This document shows, one piece after another, positions 45,806 to 57,306 of a stretch of DNA of 64,000 nucleotides (the stretch's first letter is position 1; the number at the start of each line of letters is the position of its first letter). Made by a program: the position numbers and the translations under genes. The DNA lies in NCBI GenBank assembly GCA_001600095.1, contig BCIX01000001.1, positions 3,683,198 through 3,747,197 of the forward strand. The letters are read 5' to 3'. The notes beneath the pieces are model-generated. The model saw nothing but the letters and a program-made list of their open reading frames with translations. It did no database searches and was not told the origin of the DNA. This DNA is from Bullera alba. Its lineage: Eukaryota; Basidiomycota; Tremellomycetes; Tremellales; Bulleraceae.

Positions 45806-47172
45806 CTACTCCTTGCTCTCAGACCCGCCGGCTCGCTCGTAGTACCAGATCGGCTGGGTGGAGTTGCAGTTCGACTTCGTGGTCTGGTTGACGGGCTTGA
45901 GGAAGCCATCTTGGGGCTTTCCCAAGCTGTGGGTGTAATACCAAACCTCTGAGATGGACTGCCTGGTTGGTCCACTGCAGCCGACCTACAAGTGAGAATG
46001 TCAGCTTTCCACGAGGACGACTGCACCATAGCTTATTAGCAACGAGGCGAGTGACTCACGTATGGGATCGCTCCGGAGGCTTTGGTCAGGAGACCCTCGA
46101 TCTGGGTCAAGTTATAAGCAGTCTGATTGCTGGGCACAACGCCGCCCTCTTGGAGCCATTTGTACGTTGGGTATTGGATGTCTGTCTTGACGACGGCTTG
46201 GACAAAGTCGACAATGGACGCCTCGGTCGAGTTTGCATACTCTGGTCCGTAGCAGTCCGGAGAGCCGTTGGCCCCGGTATCAAAGGTGGTGAAGCAGGTC
46301 TGAGACAGAAGGTCAGATCCTGCTGGCTGGATCACTGATTGAACTCACTGCGTGCTTGCTGAACTCTGAAAGGGCAGCGTTAGCTCGTACTCGAATAGGA
46401 TCGTGGAGATCTGCTCACCGTGCTGCCACAGATCCCAGTCTGGGTAGAACTACGAAATGTCAGCACCTGCTCGATCCTGGGTATGACTGAGTCTAGTCGC
46501 CTTGACGAAGGTGTCGGATGGATCCCTCACTGACCTGCGACTTCCAGTACTTCTGGATGAAGGCAAGCAGATCGTATTTGCCCAGCTTCTGCAGTAGAGG
46601 AGTGACAATGTCGCCTCCGGTCCATACGGGAACCACAGTTCCATTTGGCTTGCCGGTGGTGGTGTTGGGAGATGGCCTAGGGTCGTATTGACGGCTCAGG
46701 TCGCAATATTGACCTAGCACGTGGACATGAGCTTGGTATGCTCGCACGCTAGTGCCTCTTATACTAACCGTAAGTTCCATCACATCTGTCGGGCCACAGA
46801 CCGTGGATGGACCATGATTCTTTGGGCAGGACAGAGCCGCTGGACTCTTGGCCAGTGTACTGCGTCTATCAGTACAAGCGACTAGGTCTCGTGAGAGTCT
46901 ACTTACAATGCTCCAGAACTATCAAAACGAAGGAAGTCGGCATATCAGTTCTCTCCTGGACTCCTGGACATTGAGGAGAGGATATGTGGAGCGAACCTCC
47001 TCACCTGAGTGACCAAGACCAGACCCTCTGTGGGGGTACAGCAAGTATCCACTATCCTGGTAGTGTTCTCACAAGAGTAGATCGGCGGAGTGAGGGCACA
47101 TGTGTGGTTGTCGTATACCCACGCAGAGGCGAGTGGGGCAAGCAACGAGATCAAAGCAACGATCCGGATCAT
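45806..47172 (-). CDS. Secreted ribonuclease T2
   Basis: Secreted or vacuolar acid RNase of the T2 family, which cleaves RNA via 2',3'-cyclic phosphates. The ATG at 47172 opens a signal peptide (MIRIVALISLLAPLASA). Both catalytic blocks are present: CAS I as SWSIHGLWPDRC and CAS II as WQHEFSKHATC, where the two His, the Glu and the Lys match the family; CAS II has Gln and Ala at two positions that are usually Glu and Gly. Several N-x-T/S sites (NHT, NTT, NQT) fit a glycoprotein. Exons are short. The exon at 46907-46918 is 12 nt (Phe-Trp-Ser-Ile) and restores the family block TQFW...YTG. The C-terminus ends GGSESKE with the stop at 45806. It converges with the ZNFX1-like gene. Confidence 0.93.
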
Positions 47173-47488
47173 GACGGGCTATTCACAGAAGGATGGGTGG
47201 GGGCTTTGAGCTGAATCCATCTTTCCATCTCATGTCTTATACATCTCGAGACCGGTACATCGGTCTTGCGCTAGCCAGGTTGACCAACGTGGGTTCCAGA
47301 TCGAGATACCGTTCATACTGTGATCAGAGACCCACCTAACTATGCTTGATAGACATCGACATTTTAGCACGTTTCATGGACTGGGCGAATATGATAGGCG
47401 AATCAACCCGGTCTCCGCTTTTGCCGGATTAACGAATGCATCGCATATGGCCGAAGCTGGCCGAAGCACGAGCCGCAGGTGGCTACTC
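47173..47488. other. Short region between RNase T2 start and VPS17 stop
   Basis: About 316 nt between tandem minus-strand genes: VPS17 3' UTR and RNase T2 promoter. Nothing else seen. Confidence 0.5.
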
Positions 47489-49816
47489 TTAGAACCCTCC
47501 CGCGAGCAACTTTGCTGCTTGTCTCTCATCCAGCTTCCTCCCTCCAGCTCGGCCCATCGTCTGCGCTCGCCCATGAGGTGGTTGATGTCCGGGATATGGC
47601 GCTTGACCAGGCTGCCCATTCTGGCCGGGGTAGGCGTTCTGTGGAACGCCGCCGTGCGTTCCGGGCAACATTACGCTTTGGGTCATACCGCCGCCGACTC
47701 CAGGATGGCTTTGTGTCTGGCCCATGCCAGTTCCTCCACCAAGTGGATCTGTTCTGCCATATTGAGCGTTCTGAGGAGTCGCATTCGCAGAACCAGGTCG
47801 CGGAAGAGGCGGCTCGGGAAGCTGATATTGCGGTCGAGGGAGGAACATGGATTTGCTGGTGTCCATAGGTGGTGCCGACGCTCGAGGCGGGGTCTGATAT
47901 GCGGAAGGTGCACCCATCGTACTGGGAACGTTTGGAATCACCGGAGCAGAGTTCGCGCTGAGGGGTGATGTTACAGTACTGGTCGAAGTAGATCCGATTC
48001 TCGCGATATCGGGTTTGAGAGCCTCCAGTTCTCGAAGGGCGTGCTTATGATAGCCAATCGTCAAACGCGCGTTCTCCAAGAGGGCCAGTGCGACATCCTC
48101 ATGGGTCTGCCTCGAGTGAGACCTCAGAGCTATGTGCAAGTGCCTCGACATTGCCTCCAAGCGGTCATTCAGCTGTCTTTCAAGCTCATCGGCCTGTTCA
48201 CGGAGATCAGCGTCACATTTCGAGGAGACAACGCTCATACTCACCTCTCGCATCTCGCCTATAGCGTCGTCCACTTTAACTGGGTTTATGCTCGAGCTGC
48301 CTTTCAATCGTTCGACATTCCGCCTTTTTGTGATAGCGGATTTGGTGGCAGATTGCGCGTCTTCGAGTATCTGCGTTCGCTGCAGTAGGGAGTCCTGACA
48401 GCAGGTCAATGATGAGGACATACATTACATTTCAGTCAACTCACCTTGGCAGCTTTCGCGTTTAGAGATTGATAACCGAGAGAATCTGTCAAAACGACGT
48501 TCTCACTCGCAGCCTACGATCTCAAATTCAGCAAGATCGCTCGATATTTCACGCTACCGCTCACCTGTGCGCCTGCCATACTGGCCAGTTGCTCCATGCT
48601 CCTGCCCAATTTTCTCTCGGCTATTGCAAGCTGTCCGTCGCTCTCCACCGTTGAAAGGCTGATTAGCTTTGCTCCGATATCTGTGTCGCTCAGAGCGTTG
48701 CCTATCAACTAGATCAGACCTTACACCGCTTCTGTAAAACCAGCACTCACTTCTTCGTGCTTTGCCTAGAGCTCCAACGGCAGCTGCTGCGCCGCCCCAA
48801 TTTGTCTCAAGCTTCTCCAATGCTCCTTTGGCTGCCGCCAGCACGTCGTCCTCATCCGTAGGACCCCTTCCCACGACTTTGGACAGCGCAGCTGAGAACA
48901 CATTGGTGGCGGATGAGGAAGCTGACATGGGCCGCCTGGCTGAAGGAGGTGGGATAGGTTGGTACTGAGGATACATCAGCGAGCTGTCGGTAGCATCCAA
49001 ACGATGATATCAGTCGAACTCACAGCAAAGTCTGCTTCAATGAAGGCCCTCAGCTCTCCACTTTGAAGCAACACGTCGTCCTCGCATATTCGGGAGAACC
49101 ATCCCTGCAAGGCGATCCTGACTAGGCGGTCATCTGGTCGAATGTCAATAGTGATATCGCTTCAAATGTGATAGACATACCCTCCTCGTCGGTGACGGCA
49201 GATGTGGAAGGCAGCGGCAGGGCAGGTATGATGGCTACATTCGAGTAAGCAATGCCCTGTGTTAGTTGTAGCCCACTTACTTTGAGGTGAAGTGAGGAAT
49301 GCTTGTTCTGCGAAACGTTGAAACTCAAGGTATGACCGCTGCATATTTCTATACAGAGTGTTCTTGTACCCGGGCAAGTTGGTCTAGGATTGTGTATCAG
49401 TAAGGGACTAGACACTCCCATGAAGGTCGTGAGTAGTGACTACTCACACTGGCATCGAAGCGGATCAAGAGGTCCTTCCTATTGCGTTCCAAGCCCCCGA
49501 TTCTGACTCTGAGGAAGGGCGCTTTGACTTCGGGCATTCCGTTACCACTCCTACTCCCACTCGCATTGTGACTCCCCTGCGTCCCGCCACTATAGCCAGT
49601 GTACTCTCCAGACATATTTGACGGTGGTGGCCTTGCTGCAGATGAAGGAGGATCAAATAGCCCGACGCCGGGCGCTCCGTACACTATGGGTGATTTGATA
49701 GGCGAGGAGATGAACGACTTGACGGACGCGGTCGATTTGGTTCTGGGCAGTCCGGTGGTACGCGCAGAGTAAGGTATCGCCGATACACTAGAGTCTGAGG
49801 CAAGAAAGGGGTCCAT
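47489..49816 (-). CDS. VPS17: Retromer-associated sorting nexin VPS17
   Basis: PX-BAR subunit that pairs with Vps5 to coat endosomal recycling tubules. The ATG at 49816 starts MDPFLASDSSVSAIPY. After a disordered Ser/Pro-rich region, the PX domain reads PFLRVRIGGLERNRKDLLIR, then TNLPGYKNTLYRNMQRSYLE and FQRFAEQAFLT. The Vps17 hallmark follows: DDRLVRIALQGWFSRICED, LQSGELRAFIEADFAYQP. The BAR half has NALSDTDIGAKLISLSTVE, ERKLGRSMEQLASMAGAQ, DSLLQRTQILEDAQSATKSA, RRNVERLKGSSSINP and ELERQLNDRLEAMSRHLH. The tail is Pro/Gly/Gln-rich and disordered, ending KLLAGGF. The PX basic pocket (RRY-type) is not obvious, as is usual for Vps17, which binds phosphoinositide weakly. About ten exons. Confidence 0.9.
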
Positions 49817-50030
49817 CACCAAGCTTCGAGAAGGTAGCGATTAGTGTGGTTGAGTGATGTGAGAGTGAAGCCAAAGCCGTTTTCAGTGGCGCGTCAACAG
49901 CACCAACAGCAGGTTGTGTTCAACTGCCCAAGTCGTCGTCGAATGCACACTGTAGCAGGAAGTGTCTATTCAACCCATGCTACATGTCTAGGCAAATGTA
50001 TACATAGGTCATGCATCAAGACCCAGTGCA

Positions 50031-51626
50031 CTAGGCAGCAATCTCCTCTCTCTGTCCGTTGGGCTGACTGCTTCCCTGTCCCTGCTGCCTTCCATCTGGT
50101 CTTCCGTTTCTATGCGTGATGGGTCCCGATGCGGCCGAAGCCTCGGCCTCGTCAACAACACTCTTGACTTCGCTAATGGCGGATTTCCATTCGCTCAATC
50201 TCTTCTCCAACAGCTGCCATTCCGAAGATCCGAACGACCTGACTCCAACAGAGGTCACCGAGATGATTCGCACAGTCGACGTTGGCTGGGATAGTCTAGC
50301 CTTGAGGAGGTCTTCGTTGATGGCTACGATGGCGTTAGATACGGGGTAATTTGTCAATGGACGTCGGCTCACCATCCACGACCCATTCCTCGACATCTGA
50401 CTCCTCTATCGAAAGAGCGGAAGCCACCTCGGCGTAGCTCAGCTGTTGTTGCGAGGATTTGGAAGCTGCCGAGACCAAAGCGACCAGTCTCAACTTTCGC
50501 AAGACGCTCTCGGAGTTGAGTTGGGAGATACCTGAGAGATCGTTAGCTTGCGATGGGGATGCAACCCAATGACTCACCCTGCCCCTCGAGCCACGACGAG
50601 TTCGAGCTGTTTCCAACCCATTGCTGGCCGGATTTGACGGCCTCGACAGGATCACTCTCAAACAGCTTGACCAGCTCGGATGCCTTGCCAGAGACCTTCT
50701 CCTTGACTCCTTGCGATTCGAGGACACTGTCGAGCGAGAACCGCTTATCGTCTGCCAAAGCGTACACCAAAGCCTTCTCCACGGTCTCAGCGCCTCCACC
50801 CAATTGCACAAGCAAGAGTTGCAGGTCCAGAGCTTTCTGGCTTTCGCCAGCAGCGGCATATATCGAGGCAGCGGTGTTCAAGAACGCAAGCTTCTCCTCG
50901 GATGACGTCGACCATTGTGATAGGGAAGCGGATAGGGAAGAGGCGGTAAGGGCGAGAGCGGAGAGGTCGGAGGAAAGTGCGAGAAGCGAAAGGAGGGCGA
51001 GGAGAACAGTTGGGCGTAAGGGCGACGAAGCAGGCAGGAAGTTGTATGTGTTTCCAAGACTGAGCTGCGTCAGAGGGTATCCTAGTGCTCCCCAAAGCCC
51101 ACTCACACCCGGCACACAGTCTCGTGTCTCTGGATCTTTGAAGCGTTCCACGCGGTTTCTCCGGCTTTCTTAACAGATTCCACGACCTGCTTCGACAGGT
51201 TGATGTAGTCGTCCGAGCTGGCATCGAAGTTGGTCGCTAGGAGATGTTGCAACAGCAGGTGCGAAGATTCGGCGTCTGTATCATAGTCAGTACTCGCCAG
51301 CGAGATACTCTAGCGACATACCCATCTCCTTGGCACCCTCAAGAGCACCTTTCAACTCGACCACTTTGTTCACCATCGACTTGATCGCAGCTTTCCTGTT
51401 CTCGGCCGAAATCTCGTTCGTTCCCTCCTCGACTTTGAGCACGCTGTCAAAGCTTCCCAATAGCTCTCGAGCAGCCGCAGCGTCGTTAGGGTTGGTGCCG
51501 CATCTCGAGAGATGTTGGATGAATTCGACGGCCTAGGAGGGGTCAGCAAGAGTTGGCACTCTGGTGAACTTTACGCACCTGCGTCCTGAAAGGGAGCTCT
51601 GGGGCGACAGCGACGACGTCTGCCAT
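50031..51626 (-). CDS. Eukaryotic translation initiation factor 3 subunit M
   Basis: PCI-domain subunit of the eIF3 octamer core. The ATG at 51626 starts MADVVAVAPELPFRTQAVEF. Helical repeats follow: LLQHLLATNFDASSDDYINL, LRPTVLLALLSLLALSSDL and EEKLAFLNTAASIYAAAGES with QKALDLQLLLVQLGGGAETV. The winged-helix part of the PCI domain is at LRKLRLVALVSAASKSSQQ, LSYAEVASALSIEESDVEEW, AIVAINEDLLKARLSQPTST and VGVRSFGSSEWQLLEKRLSEW. The C-terminal tail is polar (Gly/Gln-rich). Six or so exons with consensus splice sites. The LSYxEVAxAL...VEEWVVDAI pattern is characteristic of eIF3m. The gene lies 3' of the P-type ATPase gene with about 370 nt between them on the same strand. Confidence 0.92.
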
Positions 51627-51994
51627 TTTTATTGATGAGATTGGTTTGACTATCACTGAGCCGTTCACCGCCATCAACTTGAAGGTGGACAAAAAGTCGA
51701 AGTGGGCAAATCGAGAATGTCAAAAGTGCCACAAATGATGACAACTTAGAAACGCCGATATTGCCGAATGACCCTTCTGGCCGTCTGGTGAACTCACTCA
51801 TCTCATGCTTGCACTACGCCAGCCGTCCGCCTCCTCACCGATCGAGAACAAGTGTAGGGAGCCCGGCAGCAATCTACCTCGAATCTTTCATGATAGCATT
51901 ATTGCATGTTCAAATTAGAGGAAACAGTATGAGATACAGGTTCGATGCCGATGACTTCTTTCCCAATGCACTTTTAATACAATACCCGCCTGAT
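51627..51994. other. Region between eIF3m start and P-type ATPase stop
   Basis: About 370 nt: ATPase 3' UTR plus the eIF3m promoter. No additional gene. Confidence 0.5.
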
Positions 51995-54900
51995 CTAACG
52001 AGGAGCAATGGTGGCCTCCATTCGGAGGGTCTTGTCGCTCGGTCCCCTCCTGGCTGCCTGGGGCATGGTTCGTCGGAAGTAGATTCGCTTGCCCCACTTC
52101 CAAGCCTCGGTCGCGAGGAGGTAGACGAGGATCATGCCGAAGACGATTCCCCACTCCCAGCCCATGGAGCCCATTCGGAAGACCCGGTCGTTGATGACGG
52201 GAATGTAGACGACGGGGAATGTGCTGAGAGCGAGAACGACAGCACACCAGAGTAGGATCTTGTTATCGAGCAGGTCGACCTTGAAGAGCGAGAGGTTGAA
52301 GTGCTTGCACTCGAGGGAGTGAATCATCAGGATGATGACAAGCGTGGCGAAGCAGGCGGATCGAGCTTGGTAAACCGAGTTGCACTGGGGGCCAGTCTCC
52401 TCGTTACAGAGGTAGCCGAGGTCTCCGGGGAAGTAACCCCAAAGGACGATGACAAAGTTGACCAGTGATAGGGCACCCATGAGGAAACCATAGAAGATGA
52501 GATCGGCGTAGAACTCGAGCGTAAAGATTCGGTGGAAGGCCTCGGGTGGCTGGTCCATGGCATCTTTAGCTGTGGGCTCGAGACCTAGGGCGAGAGCTGG
52601 GGGTCCAGCAGCGAGTGTGTTACTGAAGTCAGCTACGAACTCAAGGCAATCGACTCACATCCAGAGAGCAGCAACGGGGGAAAGGGGGAAGACGGCCTGG
52701 CCGTTTTCGTCTTTGAACGCGAGTCCAATCATCAAGACGATGATTTCAGCCAAGTTGCCGGAAAGGAGGTACTGCAGAGTCAGCGATGGTCGATGTTTGT
52801 GTGACTCACGAGAAGGAATTTGGCCAAGTTCTTGAACACGGATCGTCCCTTTCGAATAGCTCTGCAAATGGTTGCAAAGTTGTCGTCGGCAAGGACCAGG
52901 TTGGAACTCTGCTTGGCGACATCTGAACCGGTACCCATACCGACACCGACATCGGCTCGTTTGAGGGAGGGAGCATCGTTGACACCGTCACCAGTCATCA
53001 CAGTAGTCTGCTTTCGTCGGTGGATAGCGTCGACCATTCTGACCTTGGTCTCGGGGGCGCATCGAGCGACGACAACAGGGAGCTCGTCAAGGGCATCGAC
53101 TTGCTCGTCGCTGAGCGCATCGAATTGCTGACCAGTCATGACTTGACTTTTACCGTAGGACTTTTCGAGGATACCGATGGACAGGGCGATAGACGTGGCG
53201 GTAGCGGGGTGGTCACCGGTGAGCATCCGTGGAGTGATACCTGCTCGGAGACAATCGGCGACAGCACCAGCAGACTCTTTTCTAGGAGGATCAAAGATAC
53301 CAGCGAGACCGAGGAAGGTGTAGCCTTGTTCAAAGTCGTCTCGGGGGAGGTTCTTGATGTGGTCGGCCTGGTCGATGGGTTCTCGTTTGCCGCAGAGCGC
53401 TAAGACTCGGAGACCTTGAGCAGCGAGAGCGTCCATCTTGGTGGTGATCTGAGCCTTCATCTCCTCGGTGAGGTCCTCGTCGCCCACTTTGACACATCGT
53501 TCCAATACCCGGTCGATAGCACCCTTGAGTAGACACAAGACGTGTGCTTTGCTGGATTCCTCCGACTCGTCTGGGTGGAAAGTGTACGCGATACCCATTC
53601 GCTTGACAGTGGAGTCGAAGGGATGCTCGATGAGCGGCTCAAAGTGACCGGCACTGCCCGCGACGGGTGGCTTGTGCTGTGCAGACCGGGTGGATTGGAC
53701 TCTGTTGAGTGGGTGATGTCGTTGGTGGGTAAGGAAGGGCTTTCCTCGACCGAGTTTGTGAGCGGCGACTTGGAGGGCGATTTCAGTGGGGTCACCGTTG
53801 GCTTCCCACTGGGCGTTGTCCTCGGTGGGTTTGGACAGCGTAGCTTGGTTACAGAGAGCAGCGCAAAGAGCCATGTCTCGCATGTTGAGTTCGAGATCGT
53901 CGTGGTGAATGACGTTGTCGTCCGAGTCATCGAACGAGTCACCGCTGTCTTCACGTTTGGGCTGTCGCTTCTTGTTGAGATCGAGCACTCCTGGTTCGAC
54001 CACTTGGCTCTGATCCGCTCGGATCTCGCCTCGAGGGTAGAAGGGGTCGGAACCGGTTTCGAACGAGTATGCTTGGCCTTTTTGCGTATTGACAGGAGAG
54101 GCTTCCTTGGGTCGAGAGTCGATAGTTGGAACCCAGAACTTCTTGACCACCATTCGACCGACTGTCAGAGTACCGGTCTTGTCGGAGCAGACGTTTTCGA
54201 CTCCCGCAAGTGCCTCGATGGCGTCCATGCGTCGAACAAGGGCGTTTCGCTGCGCAAGGTCGGTAGAAGCTCGGGCAAGGGTGAGCGAGACGACGGCGAT
54301 TAGACTCGCTGGGAGGATGGAAACAGCGGCGGCCACAGCGTAGGTTGCGACAGAGAGTGGGACGTCACGGAAGCCGGTAGAAGCGACAACGATGAGAGCG
54401 ATAATCATGGCGGCGCCGAGGAGGAAGTAGGCCAGCTGGTTGAGCCTAAAGGTCAGCGGTGGTCACAATCAAAGAGACTCACTTAATCTGTAGAGGGGTC
54501 GTATCGGCAAGACCGAGGATACACTTGAACTTGTACCAGAATCTGGCGAAGCCTTTCTCAGTCCTAGTGGCCTTGGACTCGAGGGCGGTAGCGATCTTTC
54601 CAATTTCGGTGCTCATGCCTGTACCAGTGACAATGGCACGAGCTCGACCTTTGGTGACTTGAGAGCCGGAGAAGACGAGGCAGATTCGGTCACTGGCGTC
54701 AGCAGAGCTGGGTTTTTAGTACTCACCCTACTGGACAGTCCTCCTCTTCGATTGGCTCCATCTGCTTTGCGACAGGGAGCGACTCGCCGGTCAGGAACGC
54801 TTCGTCACATTCCAAGTTGCTGATGTGGCCGTCGAGAATACGGGCGTCGGCAGCGACAATGTCACCGTTCTTGAGTAACAGGATATCTCCGGGCACGACT

Positions 54901-55514
54901 TCTTCACTGGGGATAGTCTTGGACTGAGGCTCGTTGGAGCCATCGGCGTGTCGGATAACAGTAGCCTGGGGTGCGCCAACAGATTCGAGAGATGCAACGG
55001 TCTGATGTTAGCTGAGTTTCTAAGAGGTGACCCACCTTTTCAGCCTCCCACTCGGTGTATGATCCGACCGAGACGTTGAGAAGGACCAGGGCGGCAATAA
55101 CACCACCCGAGATCCAGTCCATGGTACCAAAACTGACTGCCATAGCGGCGACTGTCGTCAGCTCTGATCGGGACGCTATCACTCACTCAGTACTATAGAC
55201 ATAGCGTTACCGAATTGTCGGGCAATGATTTTCAGTGGACTCGGCCTCTTGGGCGGTTTCAGCCTGTTAGGGCCGTAGACGTCGAACCGTTTTGTCGCAT
55301 CGCTGTCGGTGAGACCGATTTTGGGATCAGAGTGAAGCGCTTCGACGACTTTTGCTGATAGCGCAGTGTGCGGTTTGAACGGCAGAGCCTGAGACGTGGC
55401 AGTCCCCGAGGTGTCTGCCCTCCTCATCTCCTTGCCGCCGTTGGCAAGGTCTCGCTCGGAGTGGTCATTGCCTGCCGGCTGAATGACCGGTTTCTCGCTG
55501 GACGCAGCGGTCAT
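51995..55514 (-). CDS. P-type cation ATPase, ENA/Cta3-type (P2D; Na+/K+ export)
   Basis: Membrane ATPase that exports Na+ or K+. Visible parts: N-terminal cation-ATPase segment GPNRLKPPKRPSPLKIIARQ, actuator loop with LTGESLPV, TM4 region VSILPASLIAVVSLTLARAS, phosphorylation motif CSDKTGTLTVGRMV (Asp), nucleotide domain with HPFDSTVKRM and LLKGAIDRVLERC, hinge CAPETKVRMVDAI and MTGDGVNDAPSLKRADVGVG, then six C-terminal helices ending RMEATIAPR at 51995. ATKV/ETKVRM and FDSTVKRM favour the ENA group over PMA1 or SERCA. The ATG at 55514 (MTAASSEKP) is the first in the open frame. About 35 further in-frame residues lie upstream after a TACAAACAG acceptor. The real start is therefore probably in an earlier exon, perhaps the ATG at 55747. 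Confidence 0.85.
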
Positions 55515-57306
55515 CGTAGTTGGAGGTGTGGTATCGGCGATGTTGACGTTGTCAATCTTGTCGGTAATGTCGACGTTGAAGCTGCCTTGGGAATGGGCAG
55601 TGGGTATAGAGGCCACTGTTTGTACTCGACTTCTGTAGCGAATCTCGAAAAGATGGTGGGAATCTTCTTTTGCCTTCTTCGACTACCTATATACTGTGTT
55701 AATGTTCCTATCGTACGGGTGATGCTTTGGGGGCCAAGTCTTGGCATTCGGCCATATCGTGACCACTGGTGGATGTTATTCTATTAACGACGACAACTCC
55801 ACCGCTTGTGTCCGCGACGCTGGGAGGATTGAAGCGAGGGACAGAGGGCGGGGTGTCGTCTGGCGTTGCCAGCAGCAGGCGTATCGGCCCCATGCGTCTG
55901 CTACACCTCTATCCTGACGAGTATGATGTGCTAAATCTGTCATGTCTCCCTGCCACCTTCGGCGAGTGTGAGTCAGAATTTCTCGATATCTAATCCTCGA
56001 TGCTTGCCAAGTCTTACGTATCTTGGCGCCAATGCGAATGGGGCGAGACCAGGAGTAGGGCGGCCTAGAGCGGCCGTATGCGGGGGGCAACTCCCCGATG
56101 AGATTCGAGGTTCGCCATTGAAGTCATTGTTATGTTGATAGGCTTACAGGCGTGGGAGGAGAAGCGGCATCGTCTTTACCAAGGCCAAGCGGGGCGAGAC
56201 CGACGCCGCGGACTTTCGGGTTGATAGGAGGAATAAGCTGATAGCCGTTTTGACTTTTGGTTCCTTGTCCGCCCTGCTCAGCCTTCTTGGCGAACAGGGC
56301 GTAAGATTACAAAGAGGAGCGACGTCATGATGCCGACGGGTATATGCATAGCAAAAGTCCACAACGAGCGCCGGTTTCTCCAAGATCTACTGGGATCTCT
56401 ACTCCACTTCTGTGCACTTGCACCAATCCGACGAATGCCTTCACACAAGGAGACAAGCATGCTCATATTCCAGCTCTGCTCTGGCACTCACTGCCAGGAT
56501 TAGGACTTTTCCACAAAAGGATGCAACGATCAAAACGGACCCCTATGAAGCAGTTGCAACGACAAACACGCTGGCCGATTTGACGGCGAAGACGCAGGGC
56601 ACGGGTTTCAAGCTGGAATCTGGTTGCGCTTCCCGCAGTGCCCGCAGTAAACGTGGAAGCTGGGTCACACAGCCCAGCGTGCTACTTAGCCTCTGGCCGG
56701 AGTGGATTTCTGGCATCTTTCAGCGTACCAGTCACCATCTTAAGCTCAGTCCAAGTTCAGTGAGTCGTATACAGGCATATGAAAGGGCTCAACACAGCGA
56801 CTTCGGTGGCGATGCAGTGTGCGCAAGCCATCCTACCTTGTGAGATGGCAGAGAGGGTATCAAACAATCACATCGGTGTCCGCTCAGCCCTGAGGCCTGA
56901 GGCCTGATCTGCTATCACATTGAACTCCACGAAAGTATGTCGCTCACTGACCCAATGGCTAGTATGTGCCTTTGTGGCTAATACATAGCACCCGCAGCCT
57001 GAAAGGGTATCTAGAGGGCAGGTGGGGCAGACGAAGGCAGTGGGCCTGCTGATCCAATAGTAGCGTCAATAATGGAAGAGCTGATGTAGCAGTTAGCCTA
57101 TTTGCGAAACATGACGCCCTGTGCGCAATCGCAGCAAATTCCACGAACAATACCTTCCTCAATCCATCCCAGGGTTGGTCTTTCTCTCTCCATCTATCTC
57201 TATCGCATTACATCTTTCCATCGTGCTTCGTTTCGCCTACCTCCTAGTACACGCGGTCGCCTATCTACCCTAGTACCCGCGGACATCTACCTCCTCAGCC
57301 GTCGAC
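55515..57306. other. Long gene-poor region
   Basis: About 1.8 kb. The first part (55515-55750) likely holds the 5' exon and leader of the ATPase gene. The rest has a possible gene relic on the minus strand (56130-56349) and otherwise no recognisable protein. GC-rich words such as GGGCGGCC/AGCGGCC occur near 56056-56090. Confidence 0.45.
56130..56349 (-). pseudogene. Possible degenerate coding fragment
   Basis: On the minus strand an ATG at 56349 gives a hydrophobic start (MHIPVGIMTSLLFVIL). Shifted by one frame, the DNA then reads FAKKAEQGGQGTKSQNGYQL and IPPINPKVRGVGLAPLGLG up to a stop at 56130. The second part looks like real protein (low stop density, balanced composition). The two pieces are in different frames, and no intron of believable length (at most about 25 nt) fits between them. 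It could be a relic, a one-base indel, or the last exon of an unrecognised gene. Family unknown. Confidence 0.25.

Noticed and set aside
53542..54303. 253-codon + strand frame opposite the P-type ATPase
   Set aside because: Antisense of a well-supported ATPase exon; no start context, splice sites or family motifs.
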